A stretch of 8,999 bases of DNA. It comes from Brumimicrobium sp964346075 (lineage in GTDB: Bacteria; Bacteroidota; Bacteroidia; Flavobacteriales_D; Crocinitomicaceae). The stretch is from assembly GCA_964346075.1 (NCBI GenBank), contig CAYFTH010000120.1:1-8999 (forward strand). The letters run 5' to 3'. A model generated the notes under the pieces. The model was not told the origin of the DNA and made no database searches. It saw only the letters and a program-made list of their open reading frames with translations. Shown one piece after another: positions 1 through 7,723 of this stretch. Both the position numbers and the translations under genes were made by a program. Position 1 is the first letter of the stretch; each line of letters opens with the position of its first letter.

Positions 1-61
1 AGATCAACAAAGTAGACATGATCAACTTAAACCTGGTAGTAGATTATCGTTTTTAAGCCTA

Positions 62-2227
62 TTATGTCGGGATAGTGATCAGGTAATGCGTTCCTTTTTT
101 ATGATTCAAGTATTCGATCTCAGCACCTATCTGATCAACAAGATCTGTAATCATCATCATACCAAGTGTTTCTTCTTTCTGTTCTAATGGGTTTATTTTA
201 GATCCAAAACCGGAATCTCCAATGGTTAAATGAACTTCTCCTTCAGTATGTTTCTTAAAGTGAACAGCTATAGTTCCTTCCCTTTCACCACTTAATCCGT
301 GTTTTAAGGCATTTGTAATAACCTCATTTACAATTAAACCTAATGGAATTGCCGTATCGAGATCAAATTGAATTTTATCAGTACTAAAGTCAAGTTCCAC
401 ATTATTCGCATTACCTTTCAAGCTATAAATAAGATCAATGACTAATTTTTCCACGTATACCGGGAAGTTAATCTGATCAAGAGATTCAGATTTATAAAAC
501 ATTTCGTGTATCGCAGCCATCGATTTAATTCGATTCTGACTGTCTTCGTAGAGTTGTTCTAGTTTGGCCTCGCCATTTCGCATTCCCGACTGCAAAGACA
601 ATAAACTTGAGATAACCTGAAGGTTATTTTTTACTCTATGATGGATCTCCCGCAACAGTATTTCTTTTTCATCCAGTGATGAAAGCAATCTTTCTTCCTT
701 TTTCCGCTGTTTTGTAACATTGCGAGCGGTCGAGTAAATAAGTTTTGTCAATTCATCTACCCTGGTGTGCCAACTAAGGTAAACTACTTCTCCTGATTTC
801 GTTATATATCTGTTTTCAAAACTACTTGCGGAAAAATCACCAGAAAGCTTAGTTTTTTCACTGTTTGTAGTCTTGCGATCGTCGGGATGAACAAAATTCA
901 TGTACGGTTGAGACAGCAATTCATCTTCAGAATATCCCAATAACTCGGACCATGCAGGGCTTAGCTTTATAAAATATCCTTTGTGATTTGCTATGCAATG
1001 AAGATCAGCTGAAATTTTAAAGAAATGATCGAGTTCGCGATCTCCAGTCATGTGGTGCGTTATATCCTGTACCAACCCCCTCATACCTATGACCTTATTC
1101 TCTTCATCAACCAATGGTGTGAATGAAGAAACCACCCACTTTTTTCGATCGTCAGGGCAGTGAAGGATATGTTTCATTTCAAACGGTTTACGATCTGTTT
1201 TCAGGCGCTTAATATCATCTTTGAATAACTCCTGAGTTACAGCATCCAACCGCATGAGATACGCATCATACAAATCATTCTCCCTATGCTCATTAACCTC
1301 AAAAATCTTATACGTCTCTATGGACCATCTCCCCTTATTCAAGACGAAATCTACATCAATACTACCTACTTTAGAAAATTTTTCAGTACTCCGTATCAGG
1401 GCTTTTTTCTCCGCAAGTTGTTTTTTAAAAAAGTTACGCTCGAAGAAACTTGGCAGCGATTTATCTTTCTTCTGATAAGCCTGGACATACTGTTTAATTT
1501 TCGAAGGTGGAGCCATAACAAATTCACAATGCTCCTCCCCTTTTTTGGCCGAACAAGTCATTTCAATAGCCGTGAGGTCTATTCCATAGCAGCCACTACA
1601 CCAACCAGAAGAATAACCAGCACTCATAGCGCAAACGGCTTCACTAGAATAACCTCTTTCTCGTACCCATGCTTCAGCTTCGAAGCTTTCCAGGTGTCGA
1701 TAGCGCAAAATAAAGTCTTCATTGGCGACGGGGTTACTTCCTTCTAAAATCTGGACCTTGGCCCAGCCAGTAAACGCAAAATGAAGTGGTCCAGCTGAAA
1801 GACACTCAATAGGTGTATCTAAATTCAATTTATCCGTATACTTCCCGGCATCTTTCTTTCCAATAATATGCGCAATATCAAACAACAGATCATATACAAG
1901 TTCAAACGTACTTTCGCCGGTATTCTCATCCAGTAGCGTTAATAATCCCTGGAAAAAATCGACAGAGAGTGACGATGAACGCGTCAAAATATAACGTTCT
2001 CCGTTTATAGTTATAGCACCAGAACTCGGATCCATCGTTAACCCACTAAAATAGTGAGCCATCTTTTTTTCTAATTTAAGAAATTGATCTGAGAACCGCT
2101 CTGGAACTTCCACTGCCCGATTTTCTTGAGCCAATTTTGCAGCCGTTTTTCGCTTGGATTTAAGCTGTGCCTCCAGTTCCTCTATTTCGGTTAAAATTGC
2201 AGTGTATTTGTCCTTTTCCTTTGACAA
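62..2227 (-). CDS. Soluble V4R-PAS-PAS sensor histidine kinase (HisKA_2 family)
   Basis: Probable cytoplasmic sensor kinase of 721 aa with no membrane segment. Order of parts: charged, coiled-coil-like N-terminus (about 1-57); V4R/XylR_N-type small-molecule domain (about 60-240); PAS with PAC (about 280-392); second PAS (about 398-506); HisKA_2 dimerisation/phosphoacceptor region with REIHHRVKNNLQ at 526-537 (H530 aligns with the His of the related HWE motif); HATPase with N-box NEVITNALKHG (634-644), G1 DSGFG (671-675) and a G2-like LGM (688-690). In V4R, C199, E222, C225 and C234 match the spacing of the zinc site known from MopR/DmpR-type phenol sensors. The start is TTG: an in-frame TAA lies three codons upstream and the next Met is residue 56. 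Expected output is phosphotransfer to a separate response regulator, since no receiver domain is fused. The ligand is unknown; aromatics are only a family analogy. Confidence 0.93.
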   Translation of the reverse strand: MSKEKDKYTAILTEIEELEAQLKSKRKTAAKLAQENRAVEVPERFSDQFLKLEKKMAHYFSGLTMDPSSGAITINGERYILTRSSSLSVDFFQGLLTLLDENTGESTFELVYDLLFDIAHIIGKKDAGKYTDKLNLDTPIECLSAGPLHFAFTGWAKVQILEGSNPVANEDFILRYRHLESFEAEAWVRERGYSSEAVCAMSAGYSSGWCSGCYGIDLTAIEMTCSAKKGEEHCEFVMAPPSKIKQYVQAYQKKDKSLPSFFERNFFKKQLAEKKALIRSTEKFSKVGSIDVDFVLNKGRWSIETYKIFEVNEHRENDLYDAYLMRLDAVTQELFKDDIKRLKTDRKPFEMKHILHCPDDRKKWVVSSFTPLVDEENKVIGMRGLVQDITHHMTGDRELDHFFKISADLHCIANHKGYFIKLSPAWSELLGYSEDELLSQPYMNFVHPDDRKTTNSEKTKLSGDFSASSFENRYITKSGEVVYLSWHTRVDELTKLIYSTARNVTKQRKKEERLLSSLDEKEILLREIHHRVKNNLQVISSLLSLQSGMRNGEAKLEQLYEDSQNRIKSMAAIHEMFYKSESLDQINFPVYVEKLVIDLIYSLKGNANNVELDFSTDKIQFDLDTAIPLGLIVNEVITNALKHGLSGEREGTIAVHFKKHTEGEVHLTIGDSGFGSKINPLEQKEETLGMMMITDLVDQIGAEIEYLNHKKGTHYLITIPT

Positions 2228-2250
2228 TATCGGTTATTATTAATGATCTC

Positions 2251-2289
2251 TAAATATAATAAATTTCAATCGACTAACTATGAGTCAAA
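2251..2289 (-). promoter_or_regulatory. Weak candidate promoter of the histidine kinase gene
   Basis: On the minus strand TATATTTA (2258-2251) matches the Bacteroidota -7 box TAnnTTTG at all but its last base. A TTGACT (2288-2283) lies upstream, but 24 bases away, which is too long for a good -33 element. It would give a leader of about 17 nt before the TTG start. The 93-bp gap after the peptidase gene leaves room for an independent promoter, but the match is imperfect. Confidence 0.25.
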
Positions 2290-2320
2290 AGTCGAGATGA
2301 TTTTTTTTGATAAAAATCAA

Positions 2321-3586
2321 TTAATTTACCGCTTCGCTGAGGTGCTCTTCTTTTTTCACATCAAAACATAACATGGAACAATGTTCATCTGCAAAATATT
2401 CTGCTGCCATCGACTTTATTTCAAAGGCAGAAATTTGATCGATCTCATCATGAATTTCTACCAACGTATCAATTCGATCAAAAACGAGTAGACTTTTACC
2501 GAAATTCAACATCAGTCCCACATTACTATCCATACCTAAAGCTAAATGGCCTTTAAGTTGTTCTTTGGCTTTTTTTAACTGCGTGGGGGACAATTCTTTT
2601 TTGATAAAATGGCGCAATTCTTTTTTAATGAGCTGAATGATTTTCTTCTTGTACCGCGGATCCGTACCTGCATAAACGAACCAATACCCTACATCTTTGT
2701 AAGCCGTATAACTCGCTTCAATGTTATAGGAATAACCGTATTTCTCGCGTATCGAAAGTACCAGTCGCGAGTTTAATGCTGGACCGCCAAGGATGTTCAC
2801 CAATAAAGTAAATACGCGCCTTTTCGGGTCATCATAGCCAGGAGCATATCCCCCGAGCATAATATGAGCTTGATAATTTGCTTCTGCTTCTTCGATCTTA
2901 AAGGGCTGGTTGAGTTTTGGAGGATCTGTTACTGTACTGCGCGACTTATTTGATACATGGCCAAAATCACGATTCAATCGATTAAGCAATCGTTTTGGAG
3001 GAATATCTCCCACAAAAGAGAGCACCATGTTTTCTGGGTAAAAGAGGCGATCCACATAATTTAGTAAATCATCCCGGGTAAACGAATGAACAGATTCCTC
3101 GGTTCCTAAAATATTATTTCCAAGCGGACTTCCATCAAACAATAACGCCTCAAAGTCATCGAATATTTTTTCTCCCGGACTATCCAGATACGAATTAATC
3201 TCATCAATGACGACCGCTTTTTCTTTCTGAATTTCTTTCTCCGGGAAATTAGAATGGAAGGTAATATCAGCCAGGAGCTCTGAGGATCGCGAGAGATGTT
3301 CTTTAGTAAACGAAGCATAAATGGCTATTTCCTCCCTTGTCGTATAAGCATTGAGCTCTCCCCCGACCGAATCGAGCCGTGATAAAACGTGAAATGCACG
3401 TCGATTGGTCGTACCCTTAAAAATACAATGTTCTAAAAAGTGGGCAAGACCAACTTCATTTTCACGCTCAAATCTAGACCCCGCCAACACCGTAACACCG
3501 AGATGAGCTACTAATGAGGGATCGTGCAGATAAACCACACGCATCCCATTATCCAACAGATATACTGAAGGTTCAACGTTTCTCAT
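2321..3586 (-). CDS. M16 family zinc peptidase (insulinase/pitrilysin-like)
   Basis: Zinc peptidase of 421 aa, the usual length for a single-chain M16 protein with two homologous halves. The inverted zinc motif HFLEH is at 49-53 (H49 and H53 ligands, E52 catalytic), and the third ligand E129 lies in VVIDEI after the usual ~75-residue gap, so the active site looks intact. The second half carries the family substrate-binding signature LGGPALNSRL...REKYGYSY (266-287, with R280 and Y287). No signal peptide is visible, so it is probably cytoplasmic and degrades peptides or processes a small protein; the substrate cannot be read from sequence. Its ATG follows the pdxH stop with no spacer (TAAATG), implying translational coupling and co-transcription with pdxH and the DUF4494 gene. 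A pqqL-type name is not justified. Confidence 0.95.
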   Translation of the reverse strand: MRNVEPSVYLLDNGMRVVYLHDPSLVAHLGVTVLAGSRFERENEVGLAHFLEHCIFKGTTNRRAFHVLSRLDSVGGELNAYTTREEIAIYASFTKEHLSRSSELLADITFHSNFPEKEIQKEKAVVIDEINSYLDSPGEKIFDDFEALLFDGSPLGNNILGTEESVHSFTRDDLLNYVDRLFYPENMVLSFVGDIPPKRLLNRLNRDFGHVSNKSRSTVTDPPKLNQPFKIEEAEANYQAHIMLGGYAPGYDDPKRRVFTLLVNILGGPALNSRLVLSIREKYGYSYNIEASYTAYKDVGYWFVYAGTDPRYKKKIIQLIKKELRHFIKKELSPTQLKKAKEQLKGHLALGMDSNVGLMLNFGKSLLVFDRIDTLVEIHDEIDQISAFEIKSMAAEYFADEHCSMLCFDVKKEEHLSEAVN

Positions 3587-4237
3587 TTAAGGGTTTTTCC
3601 GGCGAACGTCCCAGCGATCACCATTTTTTATAAAACAAATCCGATCGTGCAGTCGACTGGGTCTACCTTGCCAGAATTCCAAATAAGAAGGTCGAATTAA
3701 ATATCCTCCCCAAAATTCTGGCCGTGGAACTTGTTTTCCTTCAAATTGTCGTTCAATATCTTTATAAGCCTTTTCCAACATCGCTCTGCTTTCAACGACA
3801 TCACTTTGTTTGGATGCCCAAGCACCGAGCTGACTACCCCGGGGTCGCGAAGCAAAATAATCATCAGACATCACTGCAGGAACTTTTTCAGCAATGCCAT
3901 TTAATCGTACTTGTCGTTCCAGACAGTCCCAATAAAACAGCGCCGAAACTTTCGGGTTTTGATTGATATCACGCGCTTTTTGACTTTCATAATTCGTGTA
4001 GAATACGATACCTTCTTCAACCAGTTCTTTCATATAAACTGTTCGCGACGAAGGCTGTAACTCCTCATCGACAGTGCTCAAGGTAACAGCATGTGGTTCT
4101 GAACAATTGCGTTCAAAAGCTTCTTCGTACCACTTTTGAAACAAGAGCATAGGATCTGCCGATTGAATAGCATCACTTAGCTCTCCACTATCAAAATCGG
4201 TATGATCATCTCTCAATTTCGTCAAAAATTCTTTCAT
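3587..4237 (-). CDS. pdxH: Pyridoxamine/pyridoxine 5'-phosphate oxidase
   Basis: FMN-dependent cytoplasmic enzyme that oxidises pyridoxine 5'-phosphate or pyridoxamine 5'-phosphate to pyridoxal 5'-phosphate, the last step of vitamin B6 synthesis and salvage. At 216 aa it is close to the E. coli enzyme. Diagnostic stretches are all present: SSRTVYMK (63-70), FYTNYESQKA (79-88), ERQVRLNG (107-114), SRPRGSQLGAW (130-140), RPEFWGGY (172-179), EFWQG (187-191) and RLHDR (195-199), which carries the substrate-binding Arg and His. The protein ends in the short basic tail typical of the family. ATG start, 5 bp after the DUF4494 stop; its own stop abuts the M16 peptidase start. No missing residue or frameshift is seen. 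Confidence 0.97.
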   Translation of the reverse strand: MKEFLTKLRDDHTDFDSGELSDAIQSADPMLLFQKWYEEAFERNCSEPHAVTLSTVDEELQPSSRTVYMKELVEEGIVFYTNYESQKARDINQNPKVSALFYWDCLERQVRLNGIAEKVPAVMSDDYFASRPRGSQLGAWASKQSDVVESRAMLEKAYKDIERQFEGKQVPRPEFWGGYLIRPSYLEFWQGRPSRLHDRICFIKNGDRWDVRRKNP

Positions 4238-4242
4238 CGAAA

Positions 4243-4854
4243 TTATTTTTCTTCGTCCTCCGTCTCATCTTCAAATGATGAAGTAGATTCCTCATCCTGA
4301 ACAGATGACTCTTCTTCTTGTTCATTGTTCGCTTCTGGTGCTTCACTGGTTTCTGACACTTCTGGGAGATCAGCTTTTTCCTGCTCTTCTTCGGTCATAG
4401 GACGGCGATCAATTTCAACATCGAGATCAGGGTTGTAGGGCATCACCTCCACAATCGGAGACAAGGCAATCGACGGAATTTCAAATGATACAGTCATATC
4501 GCTCAAGCTTTCTTTGATCCGATCGTATGCTTCTCTGACAGTGGCCGCAGTGACGAGAAAATTATTAGAAACCTTTTTTTCTTTGCCAGAATCTGCATCA
4601 ACACTGACGTAAGTCAACTTACACTTATACCAGTCATCAGCATCTTCGTAATAAAAGATATCGGCATAATCTGTTTTAGATATTCCAGTGATTAAAAATT
4701 CGCCCTGAATATTCGTACCTACTTCTTCATAGATGCGTGCTTCAGCATCTGTGAAGGAAACGGCATCTACTAAGTAAGGTTCTGTGACGCGCTTTAATCG
4801 ACCATCTTCCAGTTGTTTCGTATATTTCACTTTGATTGTAAACCAACTATTCAT
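4243..4854 (-). CDS. DUF4494 domain protein with acidic C-terminal tail
   Basis: Small soluble protein of unknown function. The N-terminal ~140 residues have the pattern of DUF4494, a mainly Bacteroidota family: NSWFTIKVKY at the start, EPYLVDAVSFTDAEARI, then FYYEDADDWYKCKLTYVSVD and an acidic/aromatic C-terminal half. I place the start at the ATG at 4854 (MNSWF, 203 aa), because family members typically begin a few residues before this Trp and an A-rich stretch precedes it. A TTG at 4872 would add six residues. The last 49 residues form a disordered-looking tail with 23 Asp/Glu. It is the first gene of a tight cluster with pdxH (5-bp gap) and the M16 peptidase. Co-transcription with pdxH hints at a link to B6 biology, but that is only inference. 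Confidence 0.88.
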   Translation of the reverse strand: MNSWFTIKVKYTKQLEDGRLKRVTEPYLVDAVSFTDAEARIYEEVGTNIQGEFLITGISKTDYADIFYYEDADDWYKCKLTYVSVDADSGKEKKVSNNFLVTAATVREAYDRIKESLSDMTVSFEIPSIALSPIVEVMPYNPDLDVEIDRRPMTEEEQEKADLPEVSETSEAPEANNEQEEESSVQDEESTSSFEDETEDEEK

Positions 4855-4895
4855 TTCTATTGTTTTTTTCAATTCATTCTCTCGCTTGGAGGGAA

Positions 4896-4903
4896 CAAAA
4901 TTA
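4896..4903 (-). promoter_or_regulatory. -7 box (TAATTTTG) of the DUF4494-pdxH-M16 operon
   Basis: Perfect match on the minus strand to the Bacteroidota -7 consensus TAnnTTTG. It would start transcription near 4890 and give a leader of about 35-40 nt before the ATG at 4854. No clear TTTG -33 element is visible. The box is one arm of a perfect 17-bp inverted repeat (4897-4913). It sits in the 147-bp gap behind tamL, so the downstream genes need not depend on the tamL promoter. Confidence 0.45.
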
Positions 4904-4913
4904 CGATAATTTT
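4897..4913. repeat. AT-rich perfect inverted repeat over the operon -7 box
   Basis: AAAATTA-cga-TAATTTT, with 7-bp arms and a 3-bp centre. It overlaps all but one base of the -7 box of the DUF4494 operon. It could be an operator, or a weak AT-only hairpin after tamL. With no GC pairs in the arms it is a poor intrinsic terminator. Confidence 0.4.
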
Positions 4914-5001
4914 ACCGTTTGAACGTGCTATTATTACATATATCAAACTCAAGGCGTACAGCGGCGAAATTATCATTCAAGTATGCTTTCGAGACAGTTT
5001 A

Positions 5002-7674
5002 TCAGAAGGGATAACCTATACCAATGTGGAATTGAGGTTGAAAAGGATTGGGCAGTAAATCCCGTTCTTCATAAATGTACTCACCCGTTGAAGGATTGAC
5101 TCCCCATTTATCAATTGCCTCCTGAAAGTAAGGTGTCTTGTCTTGAAAAATCCACCGTGCATTCTCAGGAAGTGCAGGGTTCCGCAAAGGAAACCCCAGG
5201 TCGAGACGCAATATTAAAAAAGTGAAATCAATACGTAATCCAAATCCGCCAGAGACGCTCATTTGTTTATAGAAATCGGAAGTAAATTTTCCGCCCGGTC
5301 GATTTTCATCTTCGTTGTAGGCCCAAATATTTCCAACATCTGAAAACACCGCTCCTTCTAATATGTCTGTGATTTGAAAACGGTATTCCGCTGAAGCACC
5401 CAGACGAATGTCGCCAATTTCTGTAACCGTTCGGTTCGTATCCAAATAATATTTGTAAACACCGGGTCCCAGTGATCGTGCTCTAAAACCGCGGTTATCA
5501 TTTGATCCACCACCAAAGAAACTGTAATCAAAAGGCAAGTTCAGCCCATTGTTTGCCAATGGAATTCCTGCTCCCAGTTGAAGACGATAATTCATCGATC
5601 GATCTTTCGACCAATAGTGGTGAATACGAATTTCATTATCAAGCCGAATAAATTGAGAAAAACGTTGACCCAAAAATTCTTTGAACCCATCAGCGTTCAC
5701 TTCATTGTCTGGGCTGAACAAATCCAAAAGCATACCAGCCATATCAAAATTGGCACCATAAGATAACATAACGTTGCCCTCCCTGGATTCCTGATTGGTC
5801 CATTGATATCCCACTTTAATATCTTTCCAAATCATTTGATTACTGTAAGCATTCAGTAGGAAAAGATCATTTTGTTGTTCAAGCCGATCTTCCAGTTCCT
5901 GAGATTTTCCAATGTTAATATACTGGATACCGCCAATAAAAGGAATACCTACGGTGAAGACCTGTGTCCTGTATACATCATAAAACTTCCACAAATAATT
6001 GAACTGCCCCGTTCTGCGCGTGAAAAGAGGTCTCTCTTGATAATTATACGCAACAGAAATCGATGTTTTGGGGTTTTGACGTTTGGACAAATATTTGAGC
6101 GGCATCGGTGTCAGTCCTGGTATTTCCAGGGAAATACTGGGTCCTAACTCCAGTGTATTGAAGCTGCGCGTACCTTCATCAATTACCTCCTGTTCATTAT
6201 TAGGGGAGAAAACTTGAGGCTGCGATTCGAAACCACCGCTAAACTGTACCTTTAATTCTTGTCCCGTTCGAAACAAGTTTCTATTCGTGTAATTCAGGGA
6301 CGAAGAAACCCCCAGATAGCTGTTTGAATGTGTTCCTTTCGGTTCAAAGCTGAAAGTTTGCTTTTTCTTGGGGCTCAGGTAATAGTGAACGTCAATACTG
6401 TGATCATCATTTTCGATGATTTTGGGTTTCACTGATTTAAATAAATTCATTTGTACAAGTCGGTTGTAGGACTGATTGAGAAATTCTTCTTTATAATAAT
6501 TACCCGACTCCAGGTAATTCTGAAACTCGAGCAATTCAGCCTTCGCCGTTAACTTACCATTGTACAAAAAAGTAGCCTTTCGAAACTGCTTATTTCTTCC
6601 TGAATAATCGTCGTAAACTAATGTATCAAAGGTAGGAAGTTGATCATATGGACCAATATTAATTCCACGAGGCTCTAATTCATTTGCATAGAAGTTACCT
6701 TCGTAATTCAACGTATCCAATAGGTGAAAATAAACGTTCTGTACCTGAGTGTAAGCAAATGGTTTGACTTGTTTTTTCTCCCCTTTTTCGATCTTTCTTT
6801 CAGCAATTTCAATGGCAATATGCACAGTTGAATCCCGACCAAGTGTGTCAGCTTCAAAATGTACATACGACTCCTTGAAACCGTAAAGCGAAGCATTTCT
6901 CATGTATTCCGCCAGTGACTTCCGCATTTTACCCAACGCTTCAGCATCAAAGCGAAAAGGTGCAGCCAGGGCGTTCTCTCCATTCTTCAAGTAATCCTCG
7001 TAAACTGTTTGTACGGTGCTATTCTCAGTTTCTAAGCTCATACTGTCAACAATATGAGCTGTTCCAGGTAATAAATTATAAGTAACCACAGCCATTTGCT
7101 GGCGATCATGAAACTCGACCTTTGTATCCACTTCTCCATTAAAGTATCCCTTCTTTTTTAGAAAAAGCTCCAACTGTTCCCGGGAAGTTTCCATGGAAGT
7201 AGAATCGAAAATTTTAGGAGCTTCCCCAAAATTATACTTTAATCGTTCTCGGATTGTTGGTCGCGGATTGATTGTATCTTTTAACTTGACCTTTTTTGGC
7301 CGATACGTCTTTTTGTCGCGTCGCATTGCACGTTTTATTCGCCTTTCGTTGATCCGCTTTTGACGTTCCAATTTGCGTTCGTTTTTTTCTCTATACTTGA
7401 GGTATCTGCCGCGTTGATCGCGCGCGGTTTTTGTTGAATCAATTGCATTGAATATTCGCAATTTAAGTCTCAAACCTAATAATCGATGATTGGGGCGTTG
7501 TTTTAAAACATCACGCACTTTTTCTTTATCAACTCCTTTTGACTTGGTCAGCTCAATATTATTTTTCTTGAGCAGATAGTAACCCTCGGGTACATTCCGC
7601 GTAATATTACACGCAGACACCAAAACGACTAATATTAGCGTCAACAAATAACCATATGCGTGGAATATTTTCAC
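5002..7674 (-). CDS. tamL: Translocation and assembly module lipoprotein TamL (BamA/TamA-type Omp85 protein)
   Basis: Outer-membrane Omp85 protein of 890 aa with a lipoprotein signal. A hydrophobic stretch (10-19) is followed by lipobox VSAC with lipidated C22, the mark that separates Bacteroidota TamL from TamA. Next come a POTRA-like segment (about 28-78) with LLGLRLKLRIFN, a strongly basic stretch (about 80-133), further POTRA-like segments (about 150-435), and a C-terminal barrel (about 440-890). The barrel has the L6-loop signature RGF at 728-730 (family [VI]RGF, here Asn before Arg), GFGLRIDFTFLILRLDLGFPL-like strands at 810-830, and a terminal Phe. It is expected to insert or assemble proteins in the outer membrane, normally with TamB, which is not in this window. 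The start is GTG: an in-frame stop lies upstream, no other start codon lies between, and the signal follows at once. Confidence 0.93.
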   Translation of the reverse strand: MKIFHAYGYLLTLILVVLVSACNITRNVPEGYYLLKKNNIELTKSKGVDKEKVRDVLKQRPNHRLLGLRLKLRIFNAIDSTKTARDQRGRYLKYREKNERKLERQKRINERRIKRAMRRDKKTYRPKKVKLKDTINPRPTIRERLKYNFGEAPKIFDSTSMETSREQLELFLKKKGYFNGEVDTKVEFHDRQQMAVVTYNLLPGTAHIVDSMSLETENSTVQTVYEDYLKNGENALAAPFRFDAEALGKMRKSLAEYMRNASLYGFKESYVHFEADTLGRDSTVHIAIEIAERKIEKGEKKQVKPFAYTQVQNVYFHLLDTLNYEGNFYANELEPRGINIGPYDQLPTFDTLVYDDYSGRNKQFRKATFLYNGKLTAKAELLEFQNYLESGNYYKEEFLNQSYNRLVQMNLFKSVKPKIIENDDHSIDVHYYLSPKKKQTFSFEPKGTHSNSYLGVSSSLNYTNRNLFRTGQELKVQFSGGFESQPQVFSPNNEQEVIDEGTRSFNTLELGPSISLEIPGLTPMPLKYLSKRQNPKTSISVAYNYQERPLFTRRTGQFNYLWKFYDVYRTQVFTVGIPFIGGIQYINIGKSQELEDRLEQQNDLFLLNAYSNQMIWKDIKVGYQWTNQESREGNVMLSYGANFDMAGMLLDLFSPDNEVNADGFKEFLGQRFSQFIRLDNEIRIHHYWSKDRSMNYRLQLGAGIPLANNGLNLPFDYSFFGGGSNDNRGFRARSLGPGVYKYYLDTNRTVTEIGDIRLGASAEYRFQITDILEGAVFSDVGNIWAYNEDENRPGGKFTSDFYKQMSVSGGFGLRIDFTFLILRLDLGFPLRNPALPENARWIFQDKTPYFQEAIDKWGVNPSTGEYIYEERDLLPNPFQPQFHIGIGYPF

Positions 7675-7679
7675 ACAAG

Positions 7680-7687
7680 CAAAAATA
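7680..7687 (-). promoter_or_regulatory. -7 box (TATTTTTG) of tamL
   Basis: Perfect TAnnTTTG on the minus strand, ending 6 nt before the GTG start of tamL at 7674. The start of transcription would fall at about 7674-7676, leaving almost no leader. No good -33 box is seen; the expected place overlaps the -7 box of the divergent methyltransferase gene. Confidence 0.5.
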
Positions 7688-7697
7688 CAAGTATTTT
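7682..7697. repeat. 16-bp inverted repeat between divergent tamL and methyltransferase genes
   Basis: AAAATAC-aa-GTATTTT, with perfect 7-bp arms and a 2-bp centre. It covers most of the tamL -7 box and the place where a -33 element for the plus-strand gene would be. This is a possible operator for coordinated control; in AT-rich DNA it may also be chance. Confidence 0.4.
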
Positions 7698-7709
7698 AAA
7701 GAATTCCAC

Positions 7710-7717
7710 TAACTTTG
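7710..7717 (+). promoter_or_regulatory. -7 box (TAACTTTG) of the RNA methyltransferase gene
   Basis: Perfect TAnnTTTG on the plus strand, ending 6 nt before the GTG at 7724. The first in-frame start-like codon, TTG at 7715, is the tail of this box, so it is unlikely to be translated. This favours GTG 7724 and a leader of about 0-3 nt. Confidence 0.5.
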
Positions 7718-7723
7718 TCACCC

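Noticed and set aside
1..19. Possible start of another minus-strand gene (ATG at 19, reading MSTLLI) 42 bp after the kinase stop, perhaps a response regulator.
   Set aside because: Only six codons are visible and no clear ribosome site precedes them. The next codon must begin with T, so the common response-regulator start MSTLLIV is excluded. Sequence beyond the edge would decide.
1254..1747. Plus-strand open frames of 73 and 153 codons opposite the kinase.
   Set aside because: They lie inside the well-supported kinase, have no recognisable domain, and look like antisense shadows.
2299..2318. Hairpin GATTTTT-atcaaa-AAAAATC right after the M16 peptidase stop, as a terminator.
   Set aside because: The stem has a single GC pair and no T-run follows on the minus strand, so termination is not supported.
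4855..4872. TTG at 4872 as the DUF4494 start (six extra residues).
   Set aside because: The ATG at 4854 gives the family-typical N-terminus and a better start codon; the longer form is possible but less likely.
4813..5058. Plus-strand 81-codon frame bridging the tamL-DUF4494 gap.
   Set aside because: It overlaps the ends of both real genes, shows no family resemblance, and crosses the promoter region.
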